From Blastocladiella britannica (taxonomy: Eukaryota > Blastocladiomycota > Blastocladiomycetes > Blastocladiales > Blastocladiaceae), in NCBI GenBank assembly GCA_025349905.2, contig MU624545.1:1-64000 (forward strand): a stretch of 64,000 bases of DNA. The letters run 5' to 3'. The notes below the pieces were generated by a model. The model did not search any database and was not told the origin of the DNA. It saw only the letters and a program-made list of their open reading frames with translations. The position numbers were made by a program, and so were the translations under genes. Shown one piece after another: positions 30,612 through 41,760 of this stretch (its first letter is position 1; every line of letters starts with the position of its first letter).

Positions 30612-31904
30612 CTACTGGCACGCGTACCACAGCGACATACCCACCTGATCCGCCGCGACGGGGTTGACAACGCACAGTCCACCGGACACCGCTCCGATCG
30701 TGACGGGCGGGTTGGTTTCCGCTCCCCACCCGCTGATCCACACGCGCGACCCCGCCCCACCGACCGCAAATGCGAGGGCCGATGCGGTCGCGCACGTAGC
30801 AAAGTCGGCGGGTGCGGGAGCGTAGGGAACCAGCCCGACGGCCTTGCAAGCAGCAGTGATCCCCGACAGCGATCCGGGCGGGCCCACGATCGCCACTTGG
30901 CCGTTCTTGGCCACCACCTGGCCCGTGGACGGGACGGTCGTCTCGAGCTGCGTTTGGCACAGCGGGTACAGCGGTCCCGTGGCAGGGTTGACGCCGCCCA
31001 GAGTCACGTCGGTGCCGGACTTGGTGAAACTTAAAGCCAAGTTGTCGGGGCCGGTGGCGGCGGTGCCTTCCCATGATCCGATCGCCACGGACTCGAGCGA
31101 GTTGGAGGGGAGCTTGGTACTGGCGAGCAAGGCTAAATTTTTTTTTTTTTGTTGTTGGATCAGTCTTTGGATCTCGAGCAAAGTTGGAGGAATACGAACC
31201 AGTCTTGACCTTGGGGAACAGTGCCGCGGTCACACTCGAGAGCCCGAGCTGCGATCCCTTGCACGCGGCTCCTGCCTCGGCGCGCGACCCGACCTTGTTA
31301 AAGTCGACGACGATAAAGATCGGGTCGGCATTGGGGTCGACGTACTTTAGGTACCACATCAGTTAGGATCAATGATTTCAACAAGAGTAAAAAAATGAAA
31401 TTGTAATACATACACTGCCCGATCCCACCGCAAAGTACGCGGGCCCACCCCACGGGTGCGTAGTAGTCGTGAACTGGAACGTGTGGTCGCCCGCCGTGAG
31501 CGAGTACACCCCGCGCGAGAACGCCTTGTTGCCCCACGCAAACTCGGGCGTCGGCGCCGCACTCAGCGCGTTGCAGTGGCCGCCGGCGGGGCTACCCTCC
31601 GACGTGGTTCCTATATCATATTGATCAGTGAGATTTTCGGTTGGATCCATTAATATGATGACGTACCAACAACCGCGCCGTCAATGGTCACCTCGTACCG
31701 GTCGCCAAAGCAGTACCCGTCCCACACCCGCAGGATCCCGGGCCCGGCCAGCGTCACCGAGTACGTGTCGGTGGTCCACTGGCCATTGGCACCCGTGCTG
31801 AATGTCTGGGTGGACCCGTCGCCGGGGACGGGCTTGGTGGCAGCATTGACCGAGGCTGCGAACAGTGCGGACGCGATCAGGGTAAGGAAGATGGACTTGG
31901 TCAT
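30612..31904 (-). CDS. Secreted two-module protein of unrecognised family (copy A)
   Basis: Four exons: 31904-31667, 31610-31414, 31344-31200 and 31132-30612 (366 residues). A signal peptide is clear (MTKSIFLTLIASALFAASVNA). Module 1 (about residues 22-145) has GILRVWDGYCFGDRYEVTIDG, TTSEGSPAGGHCN, FSRGVYSLTAGDHTFQF and HPWGGPAYF, and is strongly related to the whole of the protein at 62574-63126. Module 2 (about 146-366) is specific to this copy and Cys-containing, with VVDFNKVGSRAEAGAACKG, CQTQLETTVPSTGQVVAKNG and CVVNPVAADQVGMSLWYACQ. It could bind a surface ligand or cell wall, but no catalytic motif is seen. The first intron sits at the same codon and phase in both paralogues. It is convergent with the oxygenase gene. 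Confidence 0.7.
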
Positions 31905-32156
31905 TTTGTTTTGTTGGAATATGGAGTCTCAAAACCACTCAAGTGTGGGGACGACGACGGACTTGGCTTTCATCTTTAAAGTGCGTGCGATGCACCGGAT
32001 TTTGATTCCCTCAAGAAAAAGCTTGTTTTGCAACGGGGAGCGGGTTCTGTTGTTGCGTCGCACGCAGTGCGGTGAAACCGTCGTTTTTGAGGAAGGTCAG
32101 CCCAAAAATGAGCGATGGGAAAAGAAAAAAGTCTTCATTTCACATCGCACGACAAT

Positions 32157-33578
32157 TTAAAAGGCGCCTCCAACGCCGCCGTGTTTTCTCATGAGCTTTC
32201 TGCCGGCGGCCGAGTCAAACCAAGTGTCCATGGGCGCCGACTTGGCCATCGACTGGCGTCGCAGTTCGGCAAACGACGGCGGCAGCGACAGCACGCGCGC
32301 GCGGTGAGCGCCCTTTCCTCCACCCGAAGGAGTGGCCGGCAACACCACCGGGATTGGCGACATGGACAACGTGGACGCGATCGACGGCGTCGGCGACATG
32401 GACGACGATCCCGATCGGGACTCCTCCTCGTTCTCTCCCACGGACGGCAGCATCGGCGGCTGGGAAGGCATGGCCAGCGCACCGCCCGTGCCTGGAACCA
32501 GTACCACCACCCGGCCGCAGGTGAGGGACCGAGTGCGGGAGCGAATGCGTGCCGCCGCCGTTCCTGTAGTCCTTGGCGTCGTTGGGGTCGCGGGGGATAA
32601 CGGCGACGACGACGACGCACCACCGCTGATCGCATTCTGGGTCGCGAGGGTAGGACGTCGACGCGACGCGGTCGGGGTAGCCGGCGGCTGCGATGTCGAG
32701 TGTGCAGTGGTCGCACCCGTGCCACCGGGAGACGACGCGGGGTGCTGGGAGTGCAGTCTCAGGCGGCGACGGCGGCGGTCCTCCTCGCCGTGGTCGGAAG
32801 CCACGGGCGACGGCAGGGACAACGCGGGCGACATCGATCCGGCCGCCGTTGAACCCGAAGACGGGATCGTCTCGTCCGCGATACCGCTGATAGTGTGCGC
32901 GCACGAGCACGAAGGCGACGTCGGGGACAAGAGCGCCGCTGCCATGGCCGATGGGGACATGAACGTGGACGATCGGCGCGCTGCTGACGACGCCGAAGAC
33001 GTCGGCGACACGCACGCCGGGCATCGCGAAGTGATAGCAGCAGTCCCCGACGACAAAGCAGGAACAGGTCGGATCAGCAGCGGAGCCGGAACGTGCGAGA
33101 GTAGACGCTCGCGGACGCCCGGCATTTCGGCCTTGGGACCCAGCAGACGGGCGTCCGAGAACAGCTCGGTGGCAGCCACGTGCGCGATGCGAGGCGACGG
33201 CATATCCGTTTCGGCAGCACCAGTAGTAGTATTGGTGCCCGTGCTCTTGCGATCGCGACTGGGGGCCACCACCCCCACCGTCGGAGCAGAAACCTCGGCA
33301 GTGCCGCCAGACAAGACAGGGACCGGAGCAGCATGAGCAGCATGAGCAGCATGAGCAGCGCCAGGGCCGGAATCAGCGGCGGCCAGCAACGCGCGCGACC
33401 GCCACACCAGTTTGGCGGCGGCGGGCATGGTGCGCCACAGGTGCGAGAGACGGCGCATCAGGAGCGGCTCGGACAGGGCGCCGCGGTCGGGCAGCGACGC
33501 GAGCATCGACGTCACAAACAGGTGCTGGGCGGCGAGGGACGCGCGGCGGCGGTGGGCGTTGGCGGTGGTCGAGGACAT
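32157..33578 (-). CDS. Hypothetical Ser/Pro-rich protein with weak HMG-box-like N-terminus
   Basis: A single exon of 473 residues from ATG 33578; the frame is open further upstream but the extension looks non-coding. Residues about 5-65 include QHLFVTSMLASLPDRG, then LLMRRLSHLWRTMPAAAKLVWRSRA. That resembles the second and third helices of an HMG box (I-x-R-x-L-G-x-x-W-x-x-x-x-x-x-x-K-x-x-W). The match is weak and the first helix motif is not clear. The rest is low-complexity (Ser, Pro, Thr, Ala) with an Ala-Ala-His repeat, and the C-terminus is basic (GRKLMRKHGG). If the HMG reading is right it would be a DNA-binding regulator. It is divergent from the nucleotidyltransferase gene (169 bp between starts). 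Confidence 0.5.
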   Translation of the reverse strand: MSSTTANAHRRRASLAAQHLFVTSMLASLPDRGALSEPLLMRRLSHLWRTMPAAAKLVWRSRALLAAADSGPGAAHAAHAAHAAPVPVLSGGTAEVSAPTVGVVAPSRDRKSTGTNTTTGAAETDMPSPRIAHVAATELFSDARLLGPKAEMPGVRERLLSHVPAPLLIRPVPALSSGTAAITSRCPACVSPTSSASSAARRSSTFMSPSAMAAALLSPTSPSCSCAHTISGIADETIPSSGSTAAGSMSPALSLPSPVASDHGEEDRRRRRLRLHSQHPASSPGGTGATTAHSTSQPPATPTASRRRPTLATQNAISGGASSSSPLSPATPTTPRTTGTAAARIRSRTRSLTCGRVVVLVPGTGGALAMPSQPPMLPSVGENEEESRSGSSSMSPTPSIASTLSMSPIPVVLPATPSGGGKGAHRARVLSLPPSFAELRRQSMAKSAPMDTWFDSAAGRKLMRKHGGVGGAF

Positions 33579-33747
33579 TATTTCTTTTTTATTGTGATTG
33601 GGTGTTCCTGGTGGGTGCTGGGCCAAAATTCCTTGGTTTGGTGTCAAGGGCAGCGAGAATTCAGTAGGTTTTCGAGAGAGAGAGAAAAGGGCGCGCTTCA
33701 ACGAGTGGCGGCTGTCTTCGATCCACCTGCATCAAAACGTCCAAGAC

Positions 33748-34599
33748 ATGGCCACTTCAACCACATTGCGGATCCTGGCCACGGCCCACCCCGACCACCT
33801 GTGCTCATGGCCTGCCACCAGCTTAGCAACTACTGCCGCATCACATCATCGCATCGTGGTCCTCGACAGCAGCCACAACCCGCCCACGCGAGCCCATGCC
33901 GCGCTCCTGGCCGCCGCCCTTGATACAACCTCTTCACAACCAAAAACAAATACAGCCGCCCTGGTCCTGCTGTCCACTGCCAACGCTGACAAGGGCCGCG
34001 TGGCTGCCACCGACACGCCCCACCGCGCCGCCATGATGCTGGCGGTCGCTCAGCATTTATCATCTTCACCATCATCCGCTCCTCCAGCAATCGCAGTGGC
34101 CACCACCGCGCACGCGCTGTTTGTCGACAAGGCGCGCGACTTGGACGCGTGGCTACGTGCTAGTCCGCATCACCATCAATCATCTTCTGTGGACTGGATC
34201 GTGGGCCACGACACGTTGGCGCGGTTACTGGATCCACGGTACTACCTCTCTCCAAGTAGTGACGGTGATCACACAGGCCACATGCGTACGCTGCTCGAGG
34301 ACCAGTGGCTGGTACCGACGCGTTCGCGGCTGTTGGTGGCGGCTCGACCAGCTGCCTCTTCAAATGATGACAATATGACACTCCCACCGGACGCGGCACG
34401 ACTCGCTGACCGGTGGCGGCGGCGTGGGTGGCTCGTGGATCTGGTGGTTCCGGATCCGGACATCACCACCGGCGTCTCGAGTTCGCGTGTACGGGCTGCA
34501 GTGCTCGCTGGTGATCCGCGGTGGCGAGATTTGGTGTTGGAGCCTGTGGCCGAGATCATTGCCCGCGAGCGACTGTACCATCCTGCACCTCCTCAATGA
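33748..34599 (+). CDS. Nicotinamide-nucleotide adenylyltransferase-like protein (Pof1 type)
   Basis: A single exon of 283 residues. The fold is that of HIGH-type nucleotidyltransferases. The ATP-binding signature VVLDSSHNPPTRAH appears near residue 36, and GVSSSRVRAAVLAGD (ISSTxxR-type motif) near residue 245, before LEPVAEIIARERLY. Members of this fungal group resemble NMN adenylyltransferases and yeast Pof1; some act as ATPases. VDWIVGHDTLARLLDPRYY is the family's substrate-side block (G-x-D). Both ATP-binding motifs are intact, so enzyme activity is plausible, but whether it makes NAD is uncertain. ATG 33748 is used because the upstream in-frame region has no coding character. It ends 77 bp before the convergent RAB11 stop. 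Confidence 0.75.
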   Translation: MATSTTLRILATAHPDHLCSWPATSLATTAASHHRIVVLDSSHNPPTRAHAALLAAALDTTSSQPKTNTAALVLLSTANADKGRVAATDTPHRAAMMLAVAQHLSSSPSSAPPAIAVATTAHALFVDKARDLDAWLRASPHHHQSSSVDWIVGHDTLARLLDPRYYLSPSSDGDHTGHMRTLLEDQWLVPTRSRLLVAARPAASSNDDNMTLPPDAARLADRWRRRGWLVDLVVPDPDITTGVSSSRVRAAVLAGDPRWRDLVLEPVAEIIARERLYHPAPPQ

Positions 34600-34676
34600 A
34601 AAAAAAAAATATAAGAGTCTTTTTGTATTCTGCTCTCAACAAACATGAAAAGATAATAGTAATAACAGAGAGGAAA

Positions 34677-35530
<854 letters not shown>

Positions 35531-35798
35531 TGTTGGATGATTTAAGATTTAAGGTAGAATAAGGCGGTTCGAGGTTGTGCTGCGTTCGATTCAAAGAGAG
35601 AGGCGAAGGAAAAAAAAAATGTGGCACGGTGGCGGAAGTGAAGAACGTGACGATTGAAAAGCCTCCTTTTTCGCCTTTCCCAGCTCTGATCTCTCAGTTC
35701 CCAAGAGCACCCTCTCCCGGACAGATCCACGACGATATACGACACAATACCAAGATAATATTTAATATTTATAGTGGCCATACCCTTTGAAGAATATC

Positions 35799-38376
35799 AT
35801 GCCTCGCGACGTGTCTCCCACCACTACCGCCGGCACCCCAACGCTGAATGGCGGCAATGCCCCCTCGCCGCCGCGATCCGCGCTCAAAAAATCGCCCGTC
35901 AAGCGGTCCACGGCCCTGTCCCCTTCCCGTGGCAGTGGCGGCCACCATCACCAGCAGGACGTGGCGTCGGCCATGATTGCCGCGGCGCCAAGCGCGGTCC
36001 TGGACGCAGTCACGGTCACGTCGCTTGGGATCCCGTCGTTGGGTGCACCGGGACTCACGGCGGGTGGGCGGTCGGGAACGTTGCGTGGCCGGTCGCACCT
36101 TCACCATCACCAGCAACAGCAGCTTGATGATCCGCCTCGCACGATTCTGCCGATCGGTGGTAATAATGGGTCGGTGGTGGCCGATCCGAGTCCTATTGAA
36201 GGTGGAGACAATGTCAACGATGACGGGGGTGCCGAGAGCCGGATCTCGGACGGCGCGACCACGGCGCCCATCACGCTGCGTAACATTGGGTCCCCACGCA
36301 TCTCGGCTTCTCAACAACAACCTCAGCACCAGATGGCACTGTCTGCGATCGAGGCCGAGGACACCGAGCAGGTGGTCACGCAGCTGCTGGAGCTCGAGGG
36401 CGGACTGTCGCTGCTACTGGAGCAGGTGAAGCGCAACCAGAACTCGGCCAAGGTGCGTCCATTTTTCCGCTTCAATTTATTGCAACGAAACTAATACGCA
36501 TAAACATATAGGATCTGGTATCGTTCTTCAAAAAGCGCGCCGTCATTGAGGAAGAGTACGGCAAGTCAATGCAAAAGCTGTGCCACTCGCTCACCGAGTC
36601 GGTGGATCGGGACGAGGGCAAGTGTCGGTTCGTCTTTTTTTTATCTTCCATTACATTCGGGTACTTGCAAATCCTCACTCAATACGGTGGAGAATTTAAC
36701 AGAGAGAGCAGCTTCTCGGACTGCATTCGTCAGATGGCCGAAATCCACGGCTCAGTGGCCTCCAACCGCCTTGCGTTAGCGACGCACGTGGCACAAGTCG
36801 GCGAGGAGCTAGCGTCAGTGATGAAGGACAGCGACCGGTCGCGGCGGCAACTCAAGGACTCGGGCGAGCGGTTCGAGAAACAACTGAGTACCGCCGAGTC
36901 GTTGCTGGACAAGGCTCGTGGCAAGCAAGAGACCACCAACGATGCGTGGGAACGGGCCAAAGCGGTCGTGGACGGAATCGCGGCAGGCGCGCCGGTCCCA
37001 CCTGCCTCGGGGGCCGCAGGCCTGTTCTTTGGCATGGCCCGGGCCAACCCCGACCGTGACGAAGAGGACGCGCGGCACCGCGCCGCCCGCGCCAACGACG
37101 GGTACCAGACGCAGCTGGCGGCGACGATCCGCGCCCGCGCCGAGTTCCAGAGCACGCACTTGCCGACGCTCTTGCGGTCGCTCAAAGAAGTCAACGACGA
37201 GGGCGACGTTGCGTTGCAGTACCACTTGTCCAAGTATGCGTTCCATTACGAGCAGGTACTCGCGGCTGACGCGTCGTCGCTGTGCCCGGCGCTACCGATC
37301 GCGGCTACGGCGGCTGCACCCAATGGCGGTGCTTCGTCGTCGGCGGTGGGCCGTAGCGTGGGTATTCGTAAGCTGTTTGAGGCCATGGACCATGCGGGCG
37401 ACTTGCAAGCGGCGATCGTCAAAGCCACGGCCGCCGCCGCGAATAATGGCGGAGGTATGGTGAGCGGATCCATGTCACCGACGCGTGATGGCGTTGCTGC
37501 GTCTCTGACAACTGGAGCTCGTTCCACCTCGCATTCACCGAATGGCGGTAGTGGCGCACTGTCGTCGCTGTCGCTTGTTGGGACACCGGCGCGGCCCATG
37601 TTTGGCCTGTCGCTGATGGAACTGGCGGAGCGCGACGACACCGACACGCCGCGGCTGCTGGTAGCCGTCACTCGTTTGGTTGAGGAGATTGGACTCGAGA
37701 CTGTCAGCGTGTACCGCCAGCCGGGGAACCACATGGCGGTCCAAAAGCTGCGGGCTCTGTGCGATCGTGGTCCGTATTATATATATTTTTTTATGACGCG
37801 GCACAGAGTACTGACATATGGCAAAAAAAAAAAAAAGACTTTGATTCCCTGACCTGGATCGCTTCCGCTCCGTTGGGCGACATTCCGGCTCTGACGTCGC
37901 TCGTCAAGCTCTTTTTACGGTCGCTCTCCGACTCGCTGCTCCCACGCGCGCTGCACCGCGAGTTCCTGACGGCGGCCAAGACCGCCGACTCGCGGTCGCA
38001 GCTGCTCGCGATCCACGACCTGGTGAATCGGCTTCCTGACCCGCACTACGCGACGCTGCGGCACTTGATGCTGCACCTGGACCGCATTGCCCAGCACGCA
38101 GGACGTAACCGCATGTCGTGGGTGAACTTGAGCATCGTGTTTGGACCCTGCCTGATGCACAGTGGTGCGGCGGCGGCCGCGGCCACGGGAGCGCTGGCGG
38201 CTGGCGAGAACGCGTTGGCGGCTGCGGCCAATCCGGCTACTGGAAAGGACAAGGATGGTGGGAATGGGAGTGGAAGTGGTGGGAGTGGTTCGGTCAAGGA
38301 GTCGACCGAGATGCACTTCCAGTGCAAGGTGGTCGAGCTGATTCTCAAGCACTCGCGTGTGATTTTCGAGGCCTAA
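35799..38376 (+). CDS. RGD1: F-BAR and RhoGAP domain protein (Rgd1-like)
   Basis: Four exons: 35799-36452, 36512-36621, 36703-37769 and 37838-38376 (789 residues). Rgd1-type proteins bind membranes through an F-BAR domain and stimulate GTP hydrolysis by Rho3/Rho4-class GTPases during polarised growth. After a disordered N-terminus (about 170 residues) the F-BAR begins (LEQVKRNQNSAKDLVSFFKKRAVIEEEYGKSM) and runs in long helices to about residue 430. The RhoGAP domain follows: FGLSLMELAER, the arginine-finger motif VYRQPGN, IPALTSLVKLFLRSL, LLP and NLSIVFGPCLM. Intron 2 (81 nt) is open in frame, so an unspliced reading also exists; removing it restores normal F-BAR spacing. The Arg finger and the conserved Asn are present, so GAP activity is expected. 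Confidence 0.88.
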
Positions 38377-38431
38377 CTCACCACTTTTTTTTGGTTGAGT
38401 CGGTGAATACTACATATATTTTTGCCATATG

Positions 38432-39540
38432 TTACAAGGGGAATGGGATCAGACTGTTGTAGTGCTCGCCAAGGCCAAACTGGTGCTGGACGTAGCACAC
38501 GCGCAACGGTTGGCAGTTGGGAGACTCAAACTCGGACCCGATCAGCAATGGATCAATCGATCCCGGCTGGTAGACGTGGATGCAGCGAGAGAGCGCATAC
38601 GCGAGTGCCTTGATCTATGGTTATTGTCAGTACGCGATCAGCAAATGAAAAAAAAAATGAGAGAATACCTCAATGTGGCCGCCCCAGTACGGCGTATGGA
38701 CAATGAGGTCCACGTACTTTTCGATTTCGCGCGGCGTCATGAGATCGCCCGTCTCTTCGTTGAGCAAAAATGGTGCAAAGTCGTCCTGGTGCAGGATAAT
38801 GTACTGGCCCGCAAGAGACCGCAGTGACTGGTACGTAAGATCCTCCACGCCATCGCTGTCGGTTTTCAGCTGGTGTGCGATCGAGTTGAAGAGGCTATGT
38901 ATCTTTGTGGGGTGAGTTTTGAGTTCTCGATGCGACGACAAATAAGTATACGGTACCAGTGCCCGTCAGCGGGAATCGAGTACACCTTGAGCTTGTGGCG
39001 GGCAAGCAGCTCGTCCAGGCGCTTGCGCTCCATGGCGGCGCGATCGGGCATGTTGGCCGCCTCGGCGCGCGCCTGTTCCTGCAATGCCTCGATCTCGGCC
39101 TGCTTTCGGGCCTATATCCAATATTTGGTTGATCAATATTACCATTGTGACCTTTCCTACTCATGAGGTACCTTTCGAAGGTGTTGTCGGTTGGGTTTTT
39201 TCGCGCCTTTACCACTACCAGAAGCGGTTCCAGTGGTTGTTGCCTCGGCGAGATCAGCTTCGGCATCAACAGCATCAGCAGCATCAGCAGGACCAGTCGC
39301 AGTAACAGGGGCAGTATCGTCAGTAGCATCAGTGTCGGTGGTAGGCAAGGCAGCTAGCTGGGCAGTGAGTTCGGCCACCTCGCGCGCGTGTCGGGCAGTG
39401 AGGTCCGCCTCGAGTGACTCCATTTGGGCGGTGAGCTCCTTTTTCAGCTTCTTGTTGGCCTGGGCTTGCTTGCGCAGTGCCGTCAGCTGACCCTGCAGCG
39501 CCTTGGTCTCCTTGCGGTGGGATGCGAGAAGGTCGTCCAT
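38432..39540 (-). CDS. OTU2: OTU-family deubiquitinase (OTUD6/Otu2 type)
   Basis: Four exons: 39540-39172, 39111-38957, 38894-38669 and 38614-38432 (310 residues). The N-terminal 175 residues form a Lys/Glu/Ala-rich coiled coil, as in OTUD6B/Otu2, which associate with ribosomes. The OTU domain follows: YSIPADGHC, LFNSIAHQL, LRSLAGQYI, FAPFLLNEETGDLMTPREIEKYVDLI, YWGGHIEIKALAYAL and the catalytic-His block GLGEHYNSL. The catalytic Cys codon is split by intron 2 (TG before, C after a CATAG acceptor); read without splicing it appears as Trp. The Asp of PADGHC, the Cys and the His are all present, so the protein is predicted to be active. It is divergent from the PH-domain gene. Confidence 0.9.
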
Positions 39541-39728
39541 TATTTTTTTTTCTTATTTTTTCGAGGGTGTCATTGACGAAAGAGCTGCGCGCGTGTTGGT
39601 GTTTCACTGCTGATAGTGGCTGAATCGCACTGCTGCTTTGATTCGCAGGTCTCGCTCTCGTCGCCCCGCGCTCTTCCAAGACCACCAAGACCAACCATAC
39701 AGCGAACCAGAGACACACATAGAAAGAA

Positions 39729-41624
39729 ATGGACCCCACAACTCCCGCAACAGCAGTGCCTGGCGTGCGCGAGACCACCGGCGCCGTGCACGTCCACTTT
39801 GCCGCCACCTTCTTTTTCCCCTGGAAGCGGCGGTTCCTTCGTCTGTCGCTACGCCCGACGCTGGCCACGCTATCAATGCACAAGTCCGCGGAGAATCCGC
39901 CCGCGGGCATGCTGCACATCACGCCCTTCACCACCGTGCAGGTCGTCGACTACAAGGGCCGCACCGCCGTGCGCGTTGAATCGGACGCCGCCGCCGACCA
40001 CCCGCACGTCTGGCACTTTGTTCCTGCGTCGGGCGACCTCGACCTGCCGTCGTGGCTGGCGGCGCTAAGGTCCGCTATCATGGCCATGCAGGCCGAGCTG
40101 CGCCGGGCCATGGCTCCTCCGCCATCTGTTCCTGTTATCTCCGCTCCTGCAGTTGTGGCAGCAGCTGCGTTGCCGTCGACCGTCACTGCCAGCCAGAGGC
40201 AGGGACCGAGCCAACCCCAGGCTGCTGCTCCGCCAACTTTGCGACCGTTGGCGGCTACCACAACAGACATTGCTGCAGCAGTACCACCCCCGAGCCCGCG
40301 GACCGTCTCCTTCCCGGACGATCCAGCCTGGGGTGTTTCGCCTGTCCCGATTCTGTCAGGTGCCGCGGCCGGTATGCGCGAGAGCGATCCGGTGGCGTCA
40401 TCATCCCCGCGTATAATGCAGCTGCGGAAAGTGTCGCCGCCACCGCCATCCAAGACCAGTGCGGGCAGCGCTCCCTCCCCTTCGACGCAGGCGCAGTACC
40501 ATTCGATGCCAAGGCCTGCTATCGTCGCTCCTCCGAATGGAATGGTTGGTGCGCTTTCGCAGATTGCCGCGCAGCCGCGGACAGATTCGAGCGCCACTGC
40601 CACGGCGACGACGACGACAACGACGCTGTCGCCGCCGCAGCGCGGCTCGGGTGGGAATGGGAGCGGCGGCAGCAGCATCGCTCGCGGTCTTCCCCCCGCA
40701 CCGCCATCGCCTCGGTTCCCGATCCCATTCCCACCGCACTTTGGCGGCAGCGGATCGCGCAGTGCGCCGTCGTCGGACCTGGGCGTCGACGGCAACGAGG
40801 ACGACCTGGACCTGTCATACTACTCAGAGGTTGGGCAGTCGAGCCCAGGACCCGCTCGCGGCCGCGCCAAAGCCCCTCCCCCGATGCCCTCTGCTCGCAC
40901 TGGCGGACTCGGCCCACGCGGTATGTCCTTGATGACCACGCGGGCGGTCCCGCGGTCAACGTCGGTCCCTCGCTTGCCGTCCAGCGCAACGACAGCGCTG
41001 CCGACAACGCCGTCGCCGGTGATGACGCGCGCACCTTCGCCCTTGATGCCCATGATGCCGCCCATGCCCTCTTCTTCTTCATCCGCTCGGCCACAGCAGC
41101 AGCAGCAGCAATTTGGTGGTCCGTTGCCGCCACGCAAGGACTCGGGGTCCAGCGTCCTGTCGCGGCACATGTCGCCGCCGGCCGCCATGGCCATGATGAT
41201 GGATCGCGGCCCGCTGCCGTCGCCGCCGACCACGCCCGGTCGCACCGGCACCTCGTCCACTTCTCCTGTAGCCACTCTGGCAACGGCCCCATCCAACAAC
41301 AATAAGACGGCGCCGATCTCAGCGCCGCCAACTGGCCGATCGCCGCTGGGCACGCGGCCGCCCGAAATGATGCCCGCGGTTCCGCCGCCGCCATCTTCGT
41401 CAGCGCCGCGGAGTAACGAGTTCCCGTCGCCTACGCACAGTGCGTTCTCGGTCACGGCCACTGGCAGCGATCTCGCCCAGCCGCCTGGCGCTGTTTTGGC
41501 GGCGTCAACATCATCAACGTCGACAGCACCAGTACGGTCGCGGTCGTTCTTCCCCGGGACCACGGACGTGGCGCGCGCAGCCCGACTGCGCGAGATGGTG
41601 AATGCGGCCGCTGGCAGCGAGTAA
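39729..41624 (+). CDS. PH-like domain protein with long Pro/Ser-rich tail
   Basis: A single exon of 631 residues. The first 120 residues look like a pleckstrin-homology domain: FPWKRRFLRLSLRPTLATLSMH (PH strands 1-3 with the usual W/R-R pattern), FTTVQVVDYKGRTAVRVE, HVWHFVPASGDLDLPSWLAALRSAI (the closing helix with its Trp). The remaining 500 residues are disordered, rich in Pro, Ser, Ala and Thr with many PPxP motifs and a Gln run. This could be a phosphoinositide-binding scaffold at the membrane; no enzyme domain is visible. I cannot name an orthologue. It is convergent with isocitrate lyase, 136 bp between stops. Confidence 0.6.
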   Translation: MDPTTPATAVPGVRETTGAVHVHFAATFFFPWKRRFLRLSLRPTLATLSMHKSAENPPAGMLHITPFTTVQVVDYKGRTAVRVESDAAADHPHVWHFVPASGDLDLPSWLAALRSAIMAMQAELRRAMAPPPSVPVISAPAVVAAAALPSTVTASQRQGPSQPQAAAPPTLRPLAATTTDIAAAVPPPSPRTVSFPDDPAWGVSPVPILSGAAAGMRESDPVASSSPRIMQLRKVSPPPPSKTSAGSAPSPSTQAQYHSMPRPAIVAPPNGMVGALSQIAAQPRTDSSATATATTTTTTLSPPQRGSGGNGSGGSSIARGLPPAPPSPRFPIPFPPHFGGSGSRSAPSSDLGVDGNEDDLDLSYYSEVGQSSPGPARGRAKAPPPMPSARTGGLGPRGMSLMTTRAVPRSTSVPRLPSSATTALPTTPSPVMTRAPSPLMPMMPPMPSSSSSARPQQQQQQFGGPLPPRKDSGSSVLSRHMSPPAAMAMMMDRGPLPSPPTTPGRTGTSSTSPVATLATAPSNNNKTAPISAPPTGRSPLGTRPPEMMPAVPPPPSSSAPRSNEFPSPTHSAFSVTATGSDLAQPPGAVLAASTSSTSTAPVRSRSFFPGTTDVARAARLREMVNAAAGSE

Positions 41625-41760
41625 GTGGGATCTTTTGTGTGTTTTTTCCCCGATACAACCATTTTTTTTTGTCCCAAGTACGACGAAAAAGCGACAGCGC
41701 ACTCACGATACATGCGCGACCCATTCCATTCATGCCCACACAAAAAAAAAAAACATTGGC

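Noticed and set aside
36622..36702. Unspliced reading of RGD1 through intron 2
   Set aside because: The 81-nt stretch is open but encodes hydrophobic residues that break the F-BAR helix. GT...TTTAACAG splicing restores spacing.
38948..38959. Apparent loss of the OTU catalytic Cys (Trp instead)
   Set aside because: The Trp comes from reading into the intron; splicing gives the Cys codon TGC.
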